Source: Streptomyces parvulus
GTDB lineage: Bacteria; Actinomycetota; Actinomycetes; Streptomycetales; Streptomycetaceae
DNA: 64,000 bases
Reading direction: 5' to 3'
Assembly (NCBI RefSeq): GCF_014648855.1
Contig: NZ_BMRX01000008.1
Span: 368,724-432,723, forward strand
Made by a program: the position numbers and the translations under genes. The notes beneath the pieces were generated by a model. It was not told the origin of the DNA. It was given only the letters and a program-made list of their open reading frames with translations, and made no database searches. Below are positions 1 to 7,969 of the stretch, one piece after another. Every line of letters begins with the position of its first letter. Position 1 is the first letter of the stretch.

Positions 1-32
1 TCCGCGGCACTGCCGCCCTCGGACACGGCGCT

Positions 33-500
33 GTGCGGCGCCGCCGCGCCGTCGCCGCCGCCGGCGCGGTATCCGCCGGACTGCTCCTGCTGTCCGCCTG
101 TGACAAGCCCACGCCCATGGCCACGGTCACGGTCGGCAGTGACTCGGTCAGCTCCGAGGCCGCGTGCGGCGGGCACGGCGACACCCTGGAGAACGCCGAG
201 ATCCAGAAGTGCCTCCAGGACGACGACGTCAAGTCCATCAGCGTCAACGCCGACGACACGGTCCGCTTCGGCGTCGACCCGGACGTCGCCGACGAGCGCT
301 GGACGATCCTGATGAACGGTCAGCAGCTCACCGACGACACGGACAACACCTACCGGACGGTCCCGGGCAGCGTGTTCTTCAACGCCCAGTACGGCGCCCA
401 GGGCGACTCCACGCTCGTCACCATCAAGGCCGGCGACGGCAAGGACGACAGCGAGGCGGCCACCGGTCTGTGGTCCTTCAAGCTGAAGAAGGACGACTGA
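33..500 (+). CDS. DUF2771-like secreted lipoprotein
   Basis: The predicted protein of 155 residues starts with a short basic segment (MRRRR), a hydrophobic stretch and a lipobox LLSAC, giving a lipidated Cys at about residue 23. The mature part is acidic and resembles the DUF2771 proteins seen next to mqnB in Streptomyces; I cannot assign a function. GTG at 33 places the signal peptide correctly, but the frame stays open to the left edge, so an upstream start outside the window is possible. Its stop overlaps the probable CTG start of mqnB, suggesting co-translation. Confidence 0.75.
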   Translation: MRRRRAVAAAGAVSAGLLLLSACDKPTPMATVTVGSDSVSSEAACGGHGDTLENAEIQKCLQDDDVKSISVNADDTVRFGVDPDVADERWTILMNGQQLTDDTDNTYRTVPGSVFFNAQYGAQGDSTLVTIKAGDGKDDSEAATGLWSFKLKKDD

Positions 501-1222
501 CCACGTCCCCCACGCGCGTTCTCGTAGCCACCGCGGTCCCCGCCGAACGGGACGCGGTGGCACGGGCGTTCCCGGCGCCGGCCGCCGAGACGGCCCTCCC
601 CGGCGCGGCCCTGCTCCGCGTCCCGGACGGCGGCCCGGACCTCCTGGCCGCCGGGGTCGGCCCCGCCCTCGCCGCCGCCTCCACCGCCGCCGCGCTGACC
701 GCCGCGGCCCTGGCGGGCGTCCCCTACGGCCTGGTCGTCTCGGCCGGCATCGGCGGCGGCTTCCCGCCCCACGCGCCGGTCGGCTCGCTCGTCGTCGCCG
801 ACGCGATCACCGCCGCCGACCTGGGCGCGGAGACCGCCGACGGCTTCCTGCCGGTCACCGACCTCGGCTTCGGCACCGTCACCCACCGTCCGCCGCCCGC
901 CCTGGTGCGCGCCGCCGCCACCGCGACCGGCGCCCGTCCCGGCACCGTCCTGACCGGCTCCACCGTCACCGGCACCGCCGAACGCGCCGCGCTGCTGCGC
1001 GCCCGCCACCCGGACGCGCTGGCCGAGGCCATGGAGGGCTTCGGCGTCGCCGAGGCCGCCGCCGCGCAGGGCGTGCCGGTCCTGGAACTGCGCGCCGTCT
1101 CCAACCCGGTCGGCCCCCGCGACCGCGCCGCCTGGCGCATCGGCGAGGCCCTCGCGGCGCTGACGGACGCGTTCGGGAAGCTCGCACCCGTCCTCAGGAG
1201 TTGGAACCCACATGAGCGCTGA
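497..1222 (+). CDS. mqnB: Futalosine hydrolase MqnB
   Basis: This is a nucleoside-phosphorylase-fold hydrolase that removes the base from futalosine in the futalosine route to menaquinone; it should be cytosolic. Family features visible are the N-terminal RVLVATAVPAERDAV strand-loop, a glycine-rich VVSAGIGGGF turn and the AMEGFGVAEAA segment with the purine-site Glu. No ATG, GTG or TTG lies in frame at the expected start. CTG at 497 overlaps the upstream TGA as CTGA and follows a GAAGGA Shine-Dalgarno, so it is my preferred start (241 residues). GTG at 470 is the alternative. The 3' end overlaps mqnD by 11 bases. Confidence 0.88.
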   Translation: MTTSPTRVLVATAVPAERDAVARAFPAPAAETALPGAALLRVPDGGPDLLAAGVGPALAAASTAAALTAAALAGVPYGLVVSAGIGGGFPPHAPVGSLVVADAITAADLGAETADGFLPVTDLGFGTVTHRPPPALVRAAATATGARPGTVLTGSTVTGTAERAALLRARHPDALAEAMEGFGVAEAAAAQGVPVLELRAVSNPVGPRDRAAWRIGEALAALTDAFGKLAPVLRSWNPHER

Positions 1223-2060
1223 GACCCTCCGGATCGCCTACTCGCCCTGCCCCAACGACACCTTCGTCTTCGACGCCCTCGCCCACGGCCGCGTGCCCGG
1301 CGCCCCGGCGCTCGACGTGACCTTCGCGGACATCGACATCACCAACGGCATGGCCGAACGCGGCGAGCTGGACGTGCTGAAGGTGTCGTACGCCGTGCTG
1401 CCCTACGTCCTCGACGAGTACGCCCTGCTGCCCTGCGGCGGCGCGCTGGGCCGCGGGTGCGGGCCGCTGGTGCTGACCCGGGAGGCGGACGCGGACCTGC
1501 GCGGCCGCACGGTGGCGGTGCCGAGCGAGACGTCGACGGCGTACCTGCTCTTCCGCCTGTGGGCGGCGGACACCGTGCCCGGAGGGGTGGGCGAGATCGT
1601 GGTGATGCCGTTCCACGAGATCATGCCGGCCGTGCGGGACGGGAAGGTCGACGCGGGACTCGTGATCCACGAGGCGCGCTTCACGTACCAGAACTACGGG
1701 CTGCACAAGCTCGCCGACATGGGCGAGCACTGGGAGCTGACCACCGGCCTGCCCATCCCGCTCGGCGCGATCATCGCCCGGCGGTCGCTGGGCGCCGAGA
1801 CCCTGACCCGGCTGGCCGACGCGGTCCGCGCCTCGGTCCGCGCGGCCTGGGACGATCCGGAGGCCTCCCGGCCCTACGTCATGGAGCACGCCCAGGAGAT
1901 GGACCCGGCCGTCGCCGACCAGCACATCGGGCTGTACGTCAACGAGTTCACGGCCGACCTCGGCGAGGCCGGCCACGCGGCGATCCGGGGCCTGCTGACG
2001 CGCGCGGCGGCCGAGGGGCTGGTACCGGCCCTCGGCCCGGACGCGCTGGCGTTCCCCTGA
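1212..2060 (+). CDS. mqnD: 1,4-dihydroxy-6-naphthoate synthase MqnD
   Basis: A cytosolic enzyme of the futalosine menaquinone pathway that converts cyclic dehypoxanthine futalosine to 1,4-dihydroxy-6-naphthoate. The 282-residue protein has the periplasmic-binding-protein-like fold of the MqnA/MqnD family, shown by the N-terminal YSPCPNDTFVFDAL, the PSETSTAYLLF segment and the FHEIMPAV...GLVIHE region, which holds a conserved His near residue 153. AGGAG at 1196-1200 serves the ATG. The gene overlaps mqnB by 11 bases, so the two are translationally coupled. Length is normal for the family. Confidence 0.93.
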   Translation: MSAETLRIAYSPCPNDTFVFDALAHGRVPGAPALDVTFADIDITNGMAERGELDVLKVSYAVLPYVLDEYALLPCGGALGRGCGPLVLTREADADLRGRTVAVPSETSTAYLLFRLWAADTVPGGVGEIVVMPFHEIMPAVRDGKVDAGLVIHEARFTYQNYGLHKLADMGEHWELTTGLPIPLGAIIARRSLGAETLTRLADAVRASVRAAWDDPEASRPYVMEHAQEMDPAVADQHIGLYVNEFTADLGEAGHAAIRGLLTRAAAEGLVPALGPDALAFP

Positions 2061-2073
2061 CGGGCGGGCGGGA

Positions 2074-2457
2074 TCAGACGTCGAGCTGGTCGGCGACGGC
2101 GCGCAGCAGGCCTGCGATCTTCTTGCCGGCGGTCTTCTCCGGGTAGCGGCCGCGCTCCAGCATCGGGGTGATGTTCTCCAGGAGGGTCGTCAGGTCCTGG
2201 ACGATCGAGGCCAGCTCGTCGGGCTTCTTGCGCTGCGCCGCCGCGACCGACGGGGCCGGGTCCAGCAGGGTCAGGGACAGGGCCTGGTCACCGCGCTGGC
2301 CGGCGACGACGCCGAACTCCACGCGCTGGCCGGGCTTCAGCGCCTCGACTCCGGCGGGAAGGACCGAGGAGTGCACGAAGACGTCACCGCCGTCGTCGCG
2401 GGAGAGAAAGCCGAAGCCCTTCTCGCTGTTGAACCACTTGACCTTGCCGGTAGGCAC
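2074..2457 (-). CDS. Cold-shock-domain protein with C-terminal helical tail
   Basis: Residues 1 to about 66 form a cold-shock domain with both nucleic-acid-binding motifs (KGFGFL and VFVHSS), so RNA/ssDNA binding is expected. A further 60 residues (rich in Leu, Glu and Lys) follow, making the protein 127 residues, about twice a CspA-type protein. GTG at 2457 gives the canonical VPTGKVKWFN start with GAGGAC upstream; an upstream frame extension to 2586 lacks family similarity. It converges on mqnD with only 13 bases between stops. The role of the tail is unknown. Confidence 0.85.
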   Translation of the reverse strand: MPTGKVKWFNSEKGFGFLSRDDGGDVFVHSSVLPAGVEALKPGQRVEFGVVAGQRGDQALSLTLLDPAPSVAAAQRKKPDELASIVQDLTTLLENITPMLERGRYPEKTAGKKIAGLLRAVADQLDV

Positions 2458-2600
2458 GTCTGTCCTCGTCCTCGTGCTCGTCGGGAAAATGCTCGGAAAT
2501 CTGCTCGGAAACGGCTCTGGATAGCACTTGGGCGGGTCGTCCTGACCCGCCGCCACCAAGGCTAATGGTCTTCGGGCGGCTGACAAGACGTCCCTGGGTT

Positions 2601-2618
2601 GTTCCCAGGGCTGGGAAC
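2601..2618. promoter_or_regulatory. Palindrome upstream of the small membrane-protein gene
   Basis: GTTCCCAGGGCTGGGAAC is an inverted repeat with 7-base arms and a 4-base centre, ending 12 bases before the GTG at 2631. A TACCCT hexamer (2619-2624) sits immediately after it in the -10 position for a leaderless transcript. It may be an operator; no regulator is assigned. Confidence 0.35.
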
Positions 2619-2630
2619 TACCCTGGTCGA

Positions 2631-2903
2631 GTGCGTGAACAAACCCAATCGAATTCCGCCGCGCCCGGTGACCGACTGATCCGCGCCGGTGCGATCGTCT
2701 TCTTCGTCGGCGCCGTGGCCACTCTGGTCACGGTGGCCCCGCTGCTGCTGGGGACGACGCCGTTCCCCACCTACATGTTCGGCCTGAGCATGCTCATGGG
2801 CGTGGGCTTCCTCGTCGCCGGGGCGGGGGTGTTCCGGTCGATCGCGGCCGGGCGCCGTCAGGCCCGCGCGGCGGCCACTCCGTCGGCCTCGCCGTCCTCG
2901 TAG
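2631..2903 (+). CDS. Small two-helix membrane protein
   Basis: A 90-residue protein with a polar N-terminus, two hydrophobic segments (roughly residues 17-40 and 46-67) and a basic/Ala-Ser C-terminus. I do not recognise the family beyond similar short Streptomyces membrane proteins. GTG at 2631 follows a TACCCT -10-like hexamer at a distance that fits a leaderless mRNA. Its last 46 bases overlap antisense with the end of the HAD gene, an unusual convergent overlap. Confidence 0.65.
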   Translation: MREQTQSNSAAPGDRLIRAGAIVFFVGAVATLVTVAPLLLGTTPFPTYMFGLSMLMGVGFLVAGAGVFRSIAAGRRQARAAATPSASPSS

Positions 2904-3514
2904 CCGGCGAGCCAGTCCGGGAACTCCGCCAGGCCGGCCAGGACCACGTCCGCGCCGGCCGCGCGCAGTTCCCCGGCGTCGCACGGACCGCTGGCCACCG
3001 CCACCGAGAGCGCGCCCGCCGCCCGGGCCCCGCGGACGTCGCCGACGTGGTCGCCGACGTAGACGCGCGCGCCGTGCTCGCGCAGCGCGACGGCCTTCTG
3101 CTCGGCCCACAGGTCGCCGACCACGGCGTCCGGCTCGATGCCCAGGTGTGCCAGGTGCAGTTTGGCGTTGGGCTCGAACTTGGCGGTGACGACGAGCGCC
3201 CGGCCACCGGCCCCGCGCACCGCGGCGACGGCCTCCCGGGCGCCGGGCATCGCGAGGGTCGGCCCGATCGCGTACGACGGGTACATCTCGCGGTACAGGT
3301 CGGCGACGGCGGGGATCTCCTCGGCCGGGAACCAGTGGGCCAGCTCCTCCGCGAGCGGCGGGCCGAGCCGCGTCACGGCCAGGTCGGCGTCGACGTACGT
3401 CCCGGTCCGCTCGCTCAGCGCGACGTAGCAGGCGTGGATGCCGGGCCGCGAGTCGATCAGCGTCATGTCGAGATCGAACCCGACGGTGGGAGCGGTACGG
3501 GTACGGAAGGCCAT
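2858..3514 (-). CDS. HAD-superfamily phosphatase (PGP-like)
   Basis: The 218-residue protein carries haloacid-dehalogenase motifs: FDLDMT near residues 13-18 with nucleophile Asp14 and acid Asp16, the VVTAKFEPN segment with motif II/III Thr110 and Lys112, and GDHVGDV (Asp155, Asp159) binding Mg2+. A C1-type cap lies between. It most resembles phosphoglycolate-phosphatase-like HAD enzymes; the substrate cannot be read from sequence. ATG at 3514 is the natural start. It converges on and overlaps the small membrane-protein gene. Confidence 0.82.
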   Translation of the reverse strand: MAFRTRTAPTVGFDLDMTLIDSRPGIHACYVALSERTGTYVDADLAVTRLGPPLAEELAHWFPAEEIPAVADLYREMYPSYAIGPTLAMPGAREAVAAVRGAGGRALVVTAKFEPNAKLHLAHLGIEPDAVVGDLWAEQKAVALREHGARVYVGDHVGDVRGARAAGALSVAVASGPCDAGELRAAGADVVLAGLAEFPDWLAGYEDGEADGVAAARA

Positions 3515-3561
3515 GCCCCCCATTGTGCAGGCGCCGCCCCGCGTCTCGGGGCGGCCCCCTC

Positions 3562-4578
3562 TCAGCCCCGCGGGCGGCGGGAGCGCCAGAGCAGGTACAG
3601 GGCCGTGGCGACGGCCGCGCCGCGCAGGACCCAGGGCCAGGTCTCGGCGACCGCGTCGTTCATGTGGCCCTCGGCGACCGGGTCGCCCCAGCGGCCCTCC
3701 GTACGGCCCCACAGCCAGACCACCCCGGCGGCGGCGACCGTGCCGGGCAGGCCGAGGACCGCCCACTTCGACTGGGCCGGGGTGAGACGGCGCGAGAGGT
3801 AGGCGATCAGCCAGCCCAGGCCCAGGGCGACGAGGTTGCCGAGGACCGCGCCGAGGACCAGCAGTCCGGCGGCGAGCAGCAGCAGGGGGTTGTTCCAGCC
3901 GCCCTCGGGCCACGGGCGGGGCAGCCGGCGCAGGCGGCGCACCCGGCCCTCCGGGACGGGCTCCACGACCGCCTCCACGGCGGGTTTCACCGCGGCGGCG
4001 TCCTTCTTCCCGGCCTGCCGGGCTCTCTCGTCCTTCTCGGTCTGCTCCTCCGCCCTGGGCGGGGGCTTGAGCAGCTCCGGGATCTCCACCCCGCCGACGA
4101 ACCCGGGCACGCTGTCGCCCACACCGGCGAACGGGCCGTTCTCCACCCGCCACCAGTCCGGCCGGGGTCCGGCGTCGCCGCCCAGCTCCTGGGCGCTCGC
4201 GAGGTGCGGCGGCGCGGCGGCCGGCGGTTCGGGCGCGGGTTCGGGCGCCGACCGTCGCAGGCCCTTGCGCCGCTCCCGCCCGCGCGGCTCGGCGTCCCGC
4301 TGCTCGGGCACGGCCGTCGGCGGCGGCACCGGCGCCCGGCGGACCCCGCTCGCGCCGCCCGCCGCGTCGACCAGGTCGTCGGGGCTGCCGAGCCGGTCCA
4401 GGATGCGCCGGACGGCTGCGGGACTGTCCACGGTGGTCCGGGCCCGGTGCCGGTCGATCTCGTTGCGCAGCTCGGAGACGAGCCGCATCCGCGCGGCCGA
4501 CGGCAGCTGGCGCTGCTGCGCCACGTCGCCGACGCGGCTCAGATACTCGTAGACGACCTGGTCGCTCTCGATCCCCAC
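3562..4578 (-). CDS. Membrane protein with HAAS-like N-terminal domain
   Basis: The 338-residue protein begins with an alpha-helical segment (LPSAARMRLVSELRNEIDRH, followed by RILDRLGSPDDLV) resembling the HAAS/DUF1700 domain found in membrane partners of PadR-type or sigma regulators. A long Pro/Ala/Glu/Lys-rich linker follows, then about four hydrophobic helices in the last 110 residues. GTG at 4578 has a strong GGAGGGG ribosome site; the frame extends further upstream without support. Function unknown; a membrane-tethered regulator is an inference only. Confidence 0.7.
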   Translation of the reverse strand: MGIESDQVVYEYLSRVGDVAQQRQLPSAARMRLVSELRNEIDRHRARTTVDSPAAVRRILDRLGSPDDLVDAAGGASGVRRAPVPPPTAVPEQRDAEPRGRERRKGLRRSAPEPAPEPPAAAPPHLASAQELGGDAGPRPDWWRVENGPFAGVGDSVPGFVGGVEIPELLKPPPRAEEQTEKDERARQAGKKDAAAVKPAVEAVVEPVPEGRVRRLRRLPRPWPEGGWNNPLLLLAAGLLVLGAVLGNLVALGLGWLIAYLSRRLTPAQSKWAVLGLPGTVAAAGVVWLWGRTEGRWGDPVAEGHMNDAVAETWPWVLRGAAVATALYLLWRSRRPRG

Positions 4579-4716
4579 GGACCCCTCCGGGGCGGTGTGT
4601 TGTGACAGCCCGTCGGACGAAGGTACCGAATCCTGCCGTGGGCGGCGGACACCCCCGCGCACGTCACCGGCGCACGCGACCCCCCGACGTCACCCCCACC
4701 CGCTAACGTGGGCCGG

Positions 4717-7260
4717 ATGAGCACCGAGGAGAAGTCCGCGGCACCCCGGTCCCTCGCGGAGGCGCTGCGGGTGCGGGACGACGTGTCGCTGGCCGCCCTC
4801 CTGCGCAGCCGTCCCGACCTCATCACCCCCGTGCCGACGGACCTCACGCAGCTCGCGACCCGGGCGGGCACGCGGGCCTCGGTCGTGCGGGCGCTGGAGC
4901 GGCTGGACCGGTTCGCGCTCCAGACGGCGGAGGCGCTGGCCGTGGCGCCGGACCCCGCGACGTACGCCGAGCTGCTGCGGCTGATGGGCGGTGACGACGA
5001 GGACCCGGCGGTCCGCGCGGCGCTGCCCCGGGCCGTCGCCCTGCTGCGCGAGCAGGCGCTGGTGTGGGGCGCCGACGACCGGCTGCGGCTGGTGCGCACC
5101 GCCCGTGAGCTGCTGGCGCCCTCCCCGCAGCACCCGTCCCCGACGGGGCTCGGCCCGACCGTGCGGGAGGCGACGGCGGGGATGTCGCCGGGGCGGATCC
5201 AGGAGATCCTGGCCGCGGCCGGCCTCCCCTCGACCCACGACTCGGTGTCCGCGGTGACCGCGCTCGGCGGCCTGTTCGAGGACCGGCGGCGGATGGCGGA
5301 GCTGCTCGCGGGGCTGTCCGAGGAGTCGCGGGAGGTGCTGGCCCGGCTGGTGTGGGGGCCGCCGTACGGGCAGGTCACCCATGACCCGGCGGCCCATCTG
5401 CGCGCGCTCCTCGACCGCGGCCTCCTGCTGCCGACCGCGCCCGGCACGGTCGTGCTGCCCCGCGAGGTCGCCCTGCACCTGCGGGCCGGCCGGGCGCACC
5501 GGGCGCCGGAGCCGGTGCCACCGGCGGTGGAGGCCGCCGCCACCCACCGTCCACAGGTTGTGGACGCCACCGCGGCGGGGCAGGCGCTGGCGGCGCTGGG
5601 GACGGTGGCGGAGCTGCTGAAGGAGTGGGACGAGGGCGGCCCGGCGGTGCTGCGGGCCGGCGGGCTGAGCGTGCGCGACCTCAAGCGCACGGCCGTCGTC
5701 CTGGACCTGCCCGAGCCGGTCGCCGCGTTCTGGCTCGAACTGGCCTACGCCGCCGGGCTGATCGCCTCCGACGGCGAGGCGGACGAGCGGTACGCGCCGA
5801 CCCCGGCGTACGACGAGTGGCGGGAGCTGCCGCCGGCCGAGCGCTGGGCGGGCCTGGTGCGGACGTGGCTGACGGCGACCAGGACGCCGGGCGTGGTCGG
5901 GGGGCGGGACGCGAAGGACCGGACGCTGTCGGCGCTGGGCCCGAACCTGGACCGTTCGGCGGCGCCGGAGGTGCGGCACCGGGTGCTGGCCCTGCTGGCG
6001 GGGCTGCCCGAGGGGGCCTCGCCCACGGAGGAGTCGGTGCTGGCCCGGCTGCGCTGGGAGCGTCCGCTGCGCGGCCCCGAGCGGGAGCGGCGGGAGGAGG
6101 ACCTGCGGTCCCGTCTCGCCCGGTGGACGCTGTCCGAGGCCGAGCTGCTCGGCGTCACCGGCCGCGGCGCGCTGTCGGCGCCGGGCCGGGCGCTGATCGG
6201 GGCGCCCGAGCCGTCGCACCCGGCGCCGGCGCCGGAGGGCCCCGGCGACAAGCTCCCCGTCCACCACCGCACGCCGGCGCCGCCCGCTCCCCCGGCCCCC
6301 GGCGAGCGGGCCGCCGCCGAGGCGGCCGCGGCCCGGCTGCTGGCGCCGCTGCTGCCGGAGCCGCTGGACCACGTGCTGCTCCAGGCCGACCTGACGGCGG
6401 TGGCGCCGGGGCTGCTGGAGCGTGAGCTGGCCGACGTGCTCGGAGTGCTCGCGGACGTGGAGTCCAAGGGCGGGGCGACCGTCTACCGGTTCACGCCGGG
6501 TTCGGTGCGCCGGGCGCTGGACGCCGGTCAGGCCGCCGCCGACCTGCACGCCTTCCTGGCCCGGCACTCCCGCACGCCGGTGCCGCAGCCGCTGACGTAC
6601 CTGATCGACGACGTGGCCCGGCGGCACGGGCGGCTGCGGGTGGGGGCGGCCTCGGCGTACGTGCGCTGCGACGACGACGCGACGCTGGACGAGATCCTCG
6701 CCGACCGGCGGGGCGCGGGTCTGGGCCTGCGCCGCCTCGCGCCGACCGTGCTGGCCGCGCAGGCGGATCCGGCGGCGCTCCTGGAGGGGCTGCGGGCGAT
6801 GGGTTTCGCGCCGGCCGCCGAGTCCGCGGCGGGCGACGTCGTGATCGCGCGGGCCGACGCCCACCGCACGCCGCCGCGCGCGGCGCCGGAGCCGGTCCCG
6901 GACGGTCCGCCGGCGCCGGACGACACGCTGCTCGCGGCCGCGATCCGGGCCGTCCGGGCGGGCGACCTGGCCTCGACGGCGCCGCGCAAGCCGGGCGCCG
7001 GGGGCGGCGCCCCGGGCGGCGAACTGCCCCGCACGGGCGCCGCCGAGACGCTGGCGACCATGCAGGCGGCCGTGCTGACCGGCGAGGCGCTGTGGATCGG
7101 CTACGTGAACGCGGAGGGCGCCGCCAGCCAGCGCGTGATCGCCCCGATCCGGGTGGAGGGCGGCTTCGTGACGGCGTACGACCACACGGCCGACGAGGTG
7201 CGCACCTATCCGCTGCACCGCGTCACGGGCGTGGCGGAACTGGCCGACGACGTGACGTGA
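4717..7260 (+). CDS. Helicase-associated protein with XPB/Ssl2-type domain and WYL-like C-terminus
   Basis: 847 residues without Walker motifs, so not itself an ATPase. The N-terminal part (to about residue 350) is helical and winged-helix-like. About residues 548-690 match the domain called XPB/Ssl2 or Helicase_C_3, with YRFTPGSVRRALDAG and the PLTYLIDDVARRHG segment. The last 70 residues (LWIGYVN...QRVIAPIRVEGGFVTAYD...VRTYPLHRVTGV) resemble a WYL domain. ATG at 4717 is preferred over GTG at 4708. The gene lies 0.7 kb upstream of the XPB helicase in the same direction, so a joint DNA-repair role is plausible but inferred. Confidence 0.8.
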   Translation: MSTEEKSAAPRSLAEALRVRDDVSLAALLRSRPDLITPVPTDLTQLATRAGTRASVVRALERLDRFALQTAEALAVAPDPATYAELLRLMGGDDEDPAVRAALPRAVALLREQALVWGADDRLRLVRTARELLAPSPQHPSPTGLGPTVREATAGMSPGRIQEILAAAGLPSTHDSVSAVTALGGLFEDRRRMAELLAGLSEESREVLARLVWGPPYGQVTHDPAAHLRALLDRGLLLPTAPGTVVLPREVALHLRAGRAHRAPEPVPPAVEAAATHRPQVVDATAAGQALAALGTVAELLKEWDEGGPAVLRAGGLSVRDLKRTAVVLDLPEPVAAFWLELAYAAGLIASDGEADERYAPTPAYDEWRELPPAERWAGLVRTWLTATRTPGVVGGRDAKDRTLSALGPNLDRSAAPEVRHRVLALLAGLPEGASPTEESVLARLRWERPLRGPERERREEDLRSRLARWTLSEAELLGVTGRGALSAPGRALIGAPEPSHPAPAPEGPGDKLPVHHRTPAPPAPPAPGERAAAEAAAARLLAPLLPEPLDHVLLQADLTAVAPGLLERELADVLGVLADVESKGGATVYRFTPGSVRRALDAGQAAADLHAFLARHSRTPVPQPLTYLIDDVARRHGRLRVGAASAYVRCDDDATLDEILADRRGAGLGLRRLAPTVLAAQADPAALLEGLRAMGFAPAAESAAGDVVIARADAHRTPPRAAPEPVPDGPPAPDDTLLAAAIRAVRAGDLASTAPRKPGAGGGAPGGELPRTGAAETLATMQAAVLTGEALWIGYVNAEGAASQRVIAPIRVEGGFVTAYDHTADEVRTYPLHRVTGVAELADDVT

Positions 7261-7410
7261 CACGCCCTCGTCCGGGTGTACGGGCGGGTTCATGCACGCC
7301 ACGCCGGGTGATTCGCACCTGAGAGGGAGCTTTTTTCATAAACCGCATCGAGCTTTCGGCCCTCGGGCAGCCACCCGGTGTCCTGAACCGGAACCGAAAG
7401 GAAGAACCCG

Positions 7411-7530
7411 ATGCGTACTGCCGTTCGTCGAGTCGCCACCGTCCTGACCTCCACCGCGACGCTCCTCGCGGCGTTCGCCGCCGAGGCCGCCGCGATCGGC
7501 ATCGACCTCGGTGGAGGCGTCACCCTCTGA
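7411..7530 (+). CDS. Very short secreted peptide (39 residues)
   Basis: A 39-codon ORF starting ATG at 7411 behind AAAGGAAG. The peptide is essentially a signal sequence (basic MRTAVRR, then Val/Leu/Ala-rich core, Ala-rich cleavage region) followed by a mature tail of only about 11 residues, IGIDLGGGVTL. The third positions are GC-rich as in coding DNA. It is followed 142 bases later by a second small secreted protein with a similar plan. I do not know the family. Confidence 0.55.
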   Translation: MRTAVRRVATVLTSTATLLAAFAAEAAAIGIDLGGGVTL

Positions 7531-7672
7531 CCGCCGGCTGATCCGTCACGTCCCCTTCCGGCGGGCCGGGCTCCCAGTCCCCCTGGGCCCGGCCCGCTCC
7601 GGATCACCCTCCCCCTCTTCTCCGCTCCCCCCTCTCCCCCCTCCCCCTCTCCCTCGCCCCGGAAGGCTCCTG

Positions 7673-7888
7673 ATGCGTCCCAAGACCGCCGAACCCCTCC
7701 GCTCCACCGCCCGTTCCGCCGTCGCCGTCTCCGTGGCCGCCCTGATCACCGGCGCGGCCCTGTTCGGCGCGCTGGCCCCGAAGGCCGCCGCGCTGCCGCT
7801 CCCGCTGCCGGTCGCCGGGGTGGAGCCGCTGGTCACGGAGGGCGTCACCATCGAGGGCCCGCTGATCAACAACATCGGTCTCAAGTAG
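7673..7888 (+). CDS. Small secreted protein (71 residues)
   Basis: ATG at 7673 has GGAAGG six bases upstream. The 71-residue product has an Arg-containing N-region, a hydrophobic helix (about residues 16-35) ending in AxA-type cleavage sites, and a mature tail of about 32 residues rich in Val, Pro and Leu and ending in LINNIGLK. There are no cysteines. The preceding intergenic DNA is a C-rich run of CCCCTCT repeats (about 7604-7655). It pairs with the 39-residue peptide upstream; role unknown. Confidence 0.65.
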   Translation: MRPKTAEPLRSTARSAVAVSVAALITGAALFGALAPKAAALPLPLPVAGVEPLVTEGVTIEGPLINNIGLK

Positions 7889-7969
7889 CCCGGCGGCGCG
7901 ATCAGGCACACTGGACGTTTGGCCGATCCGTCCAGTCGCCGTCGGCCTGTGCGCGAAAGGGTGCCGCCC

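Noticed and set aside
7604..7655. CCCCTCT-rich run as a tandem repeat gene or structural element
   Set aside because: It is low-complexity pyrimidine DNA without regular unit length; mentioned only as context for the small secreted protein.
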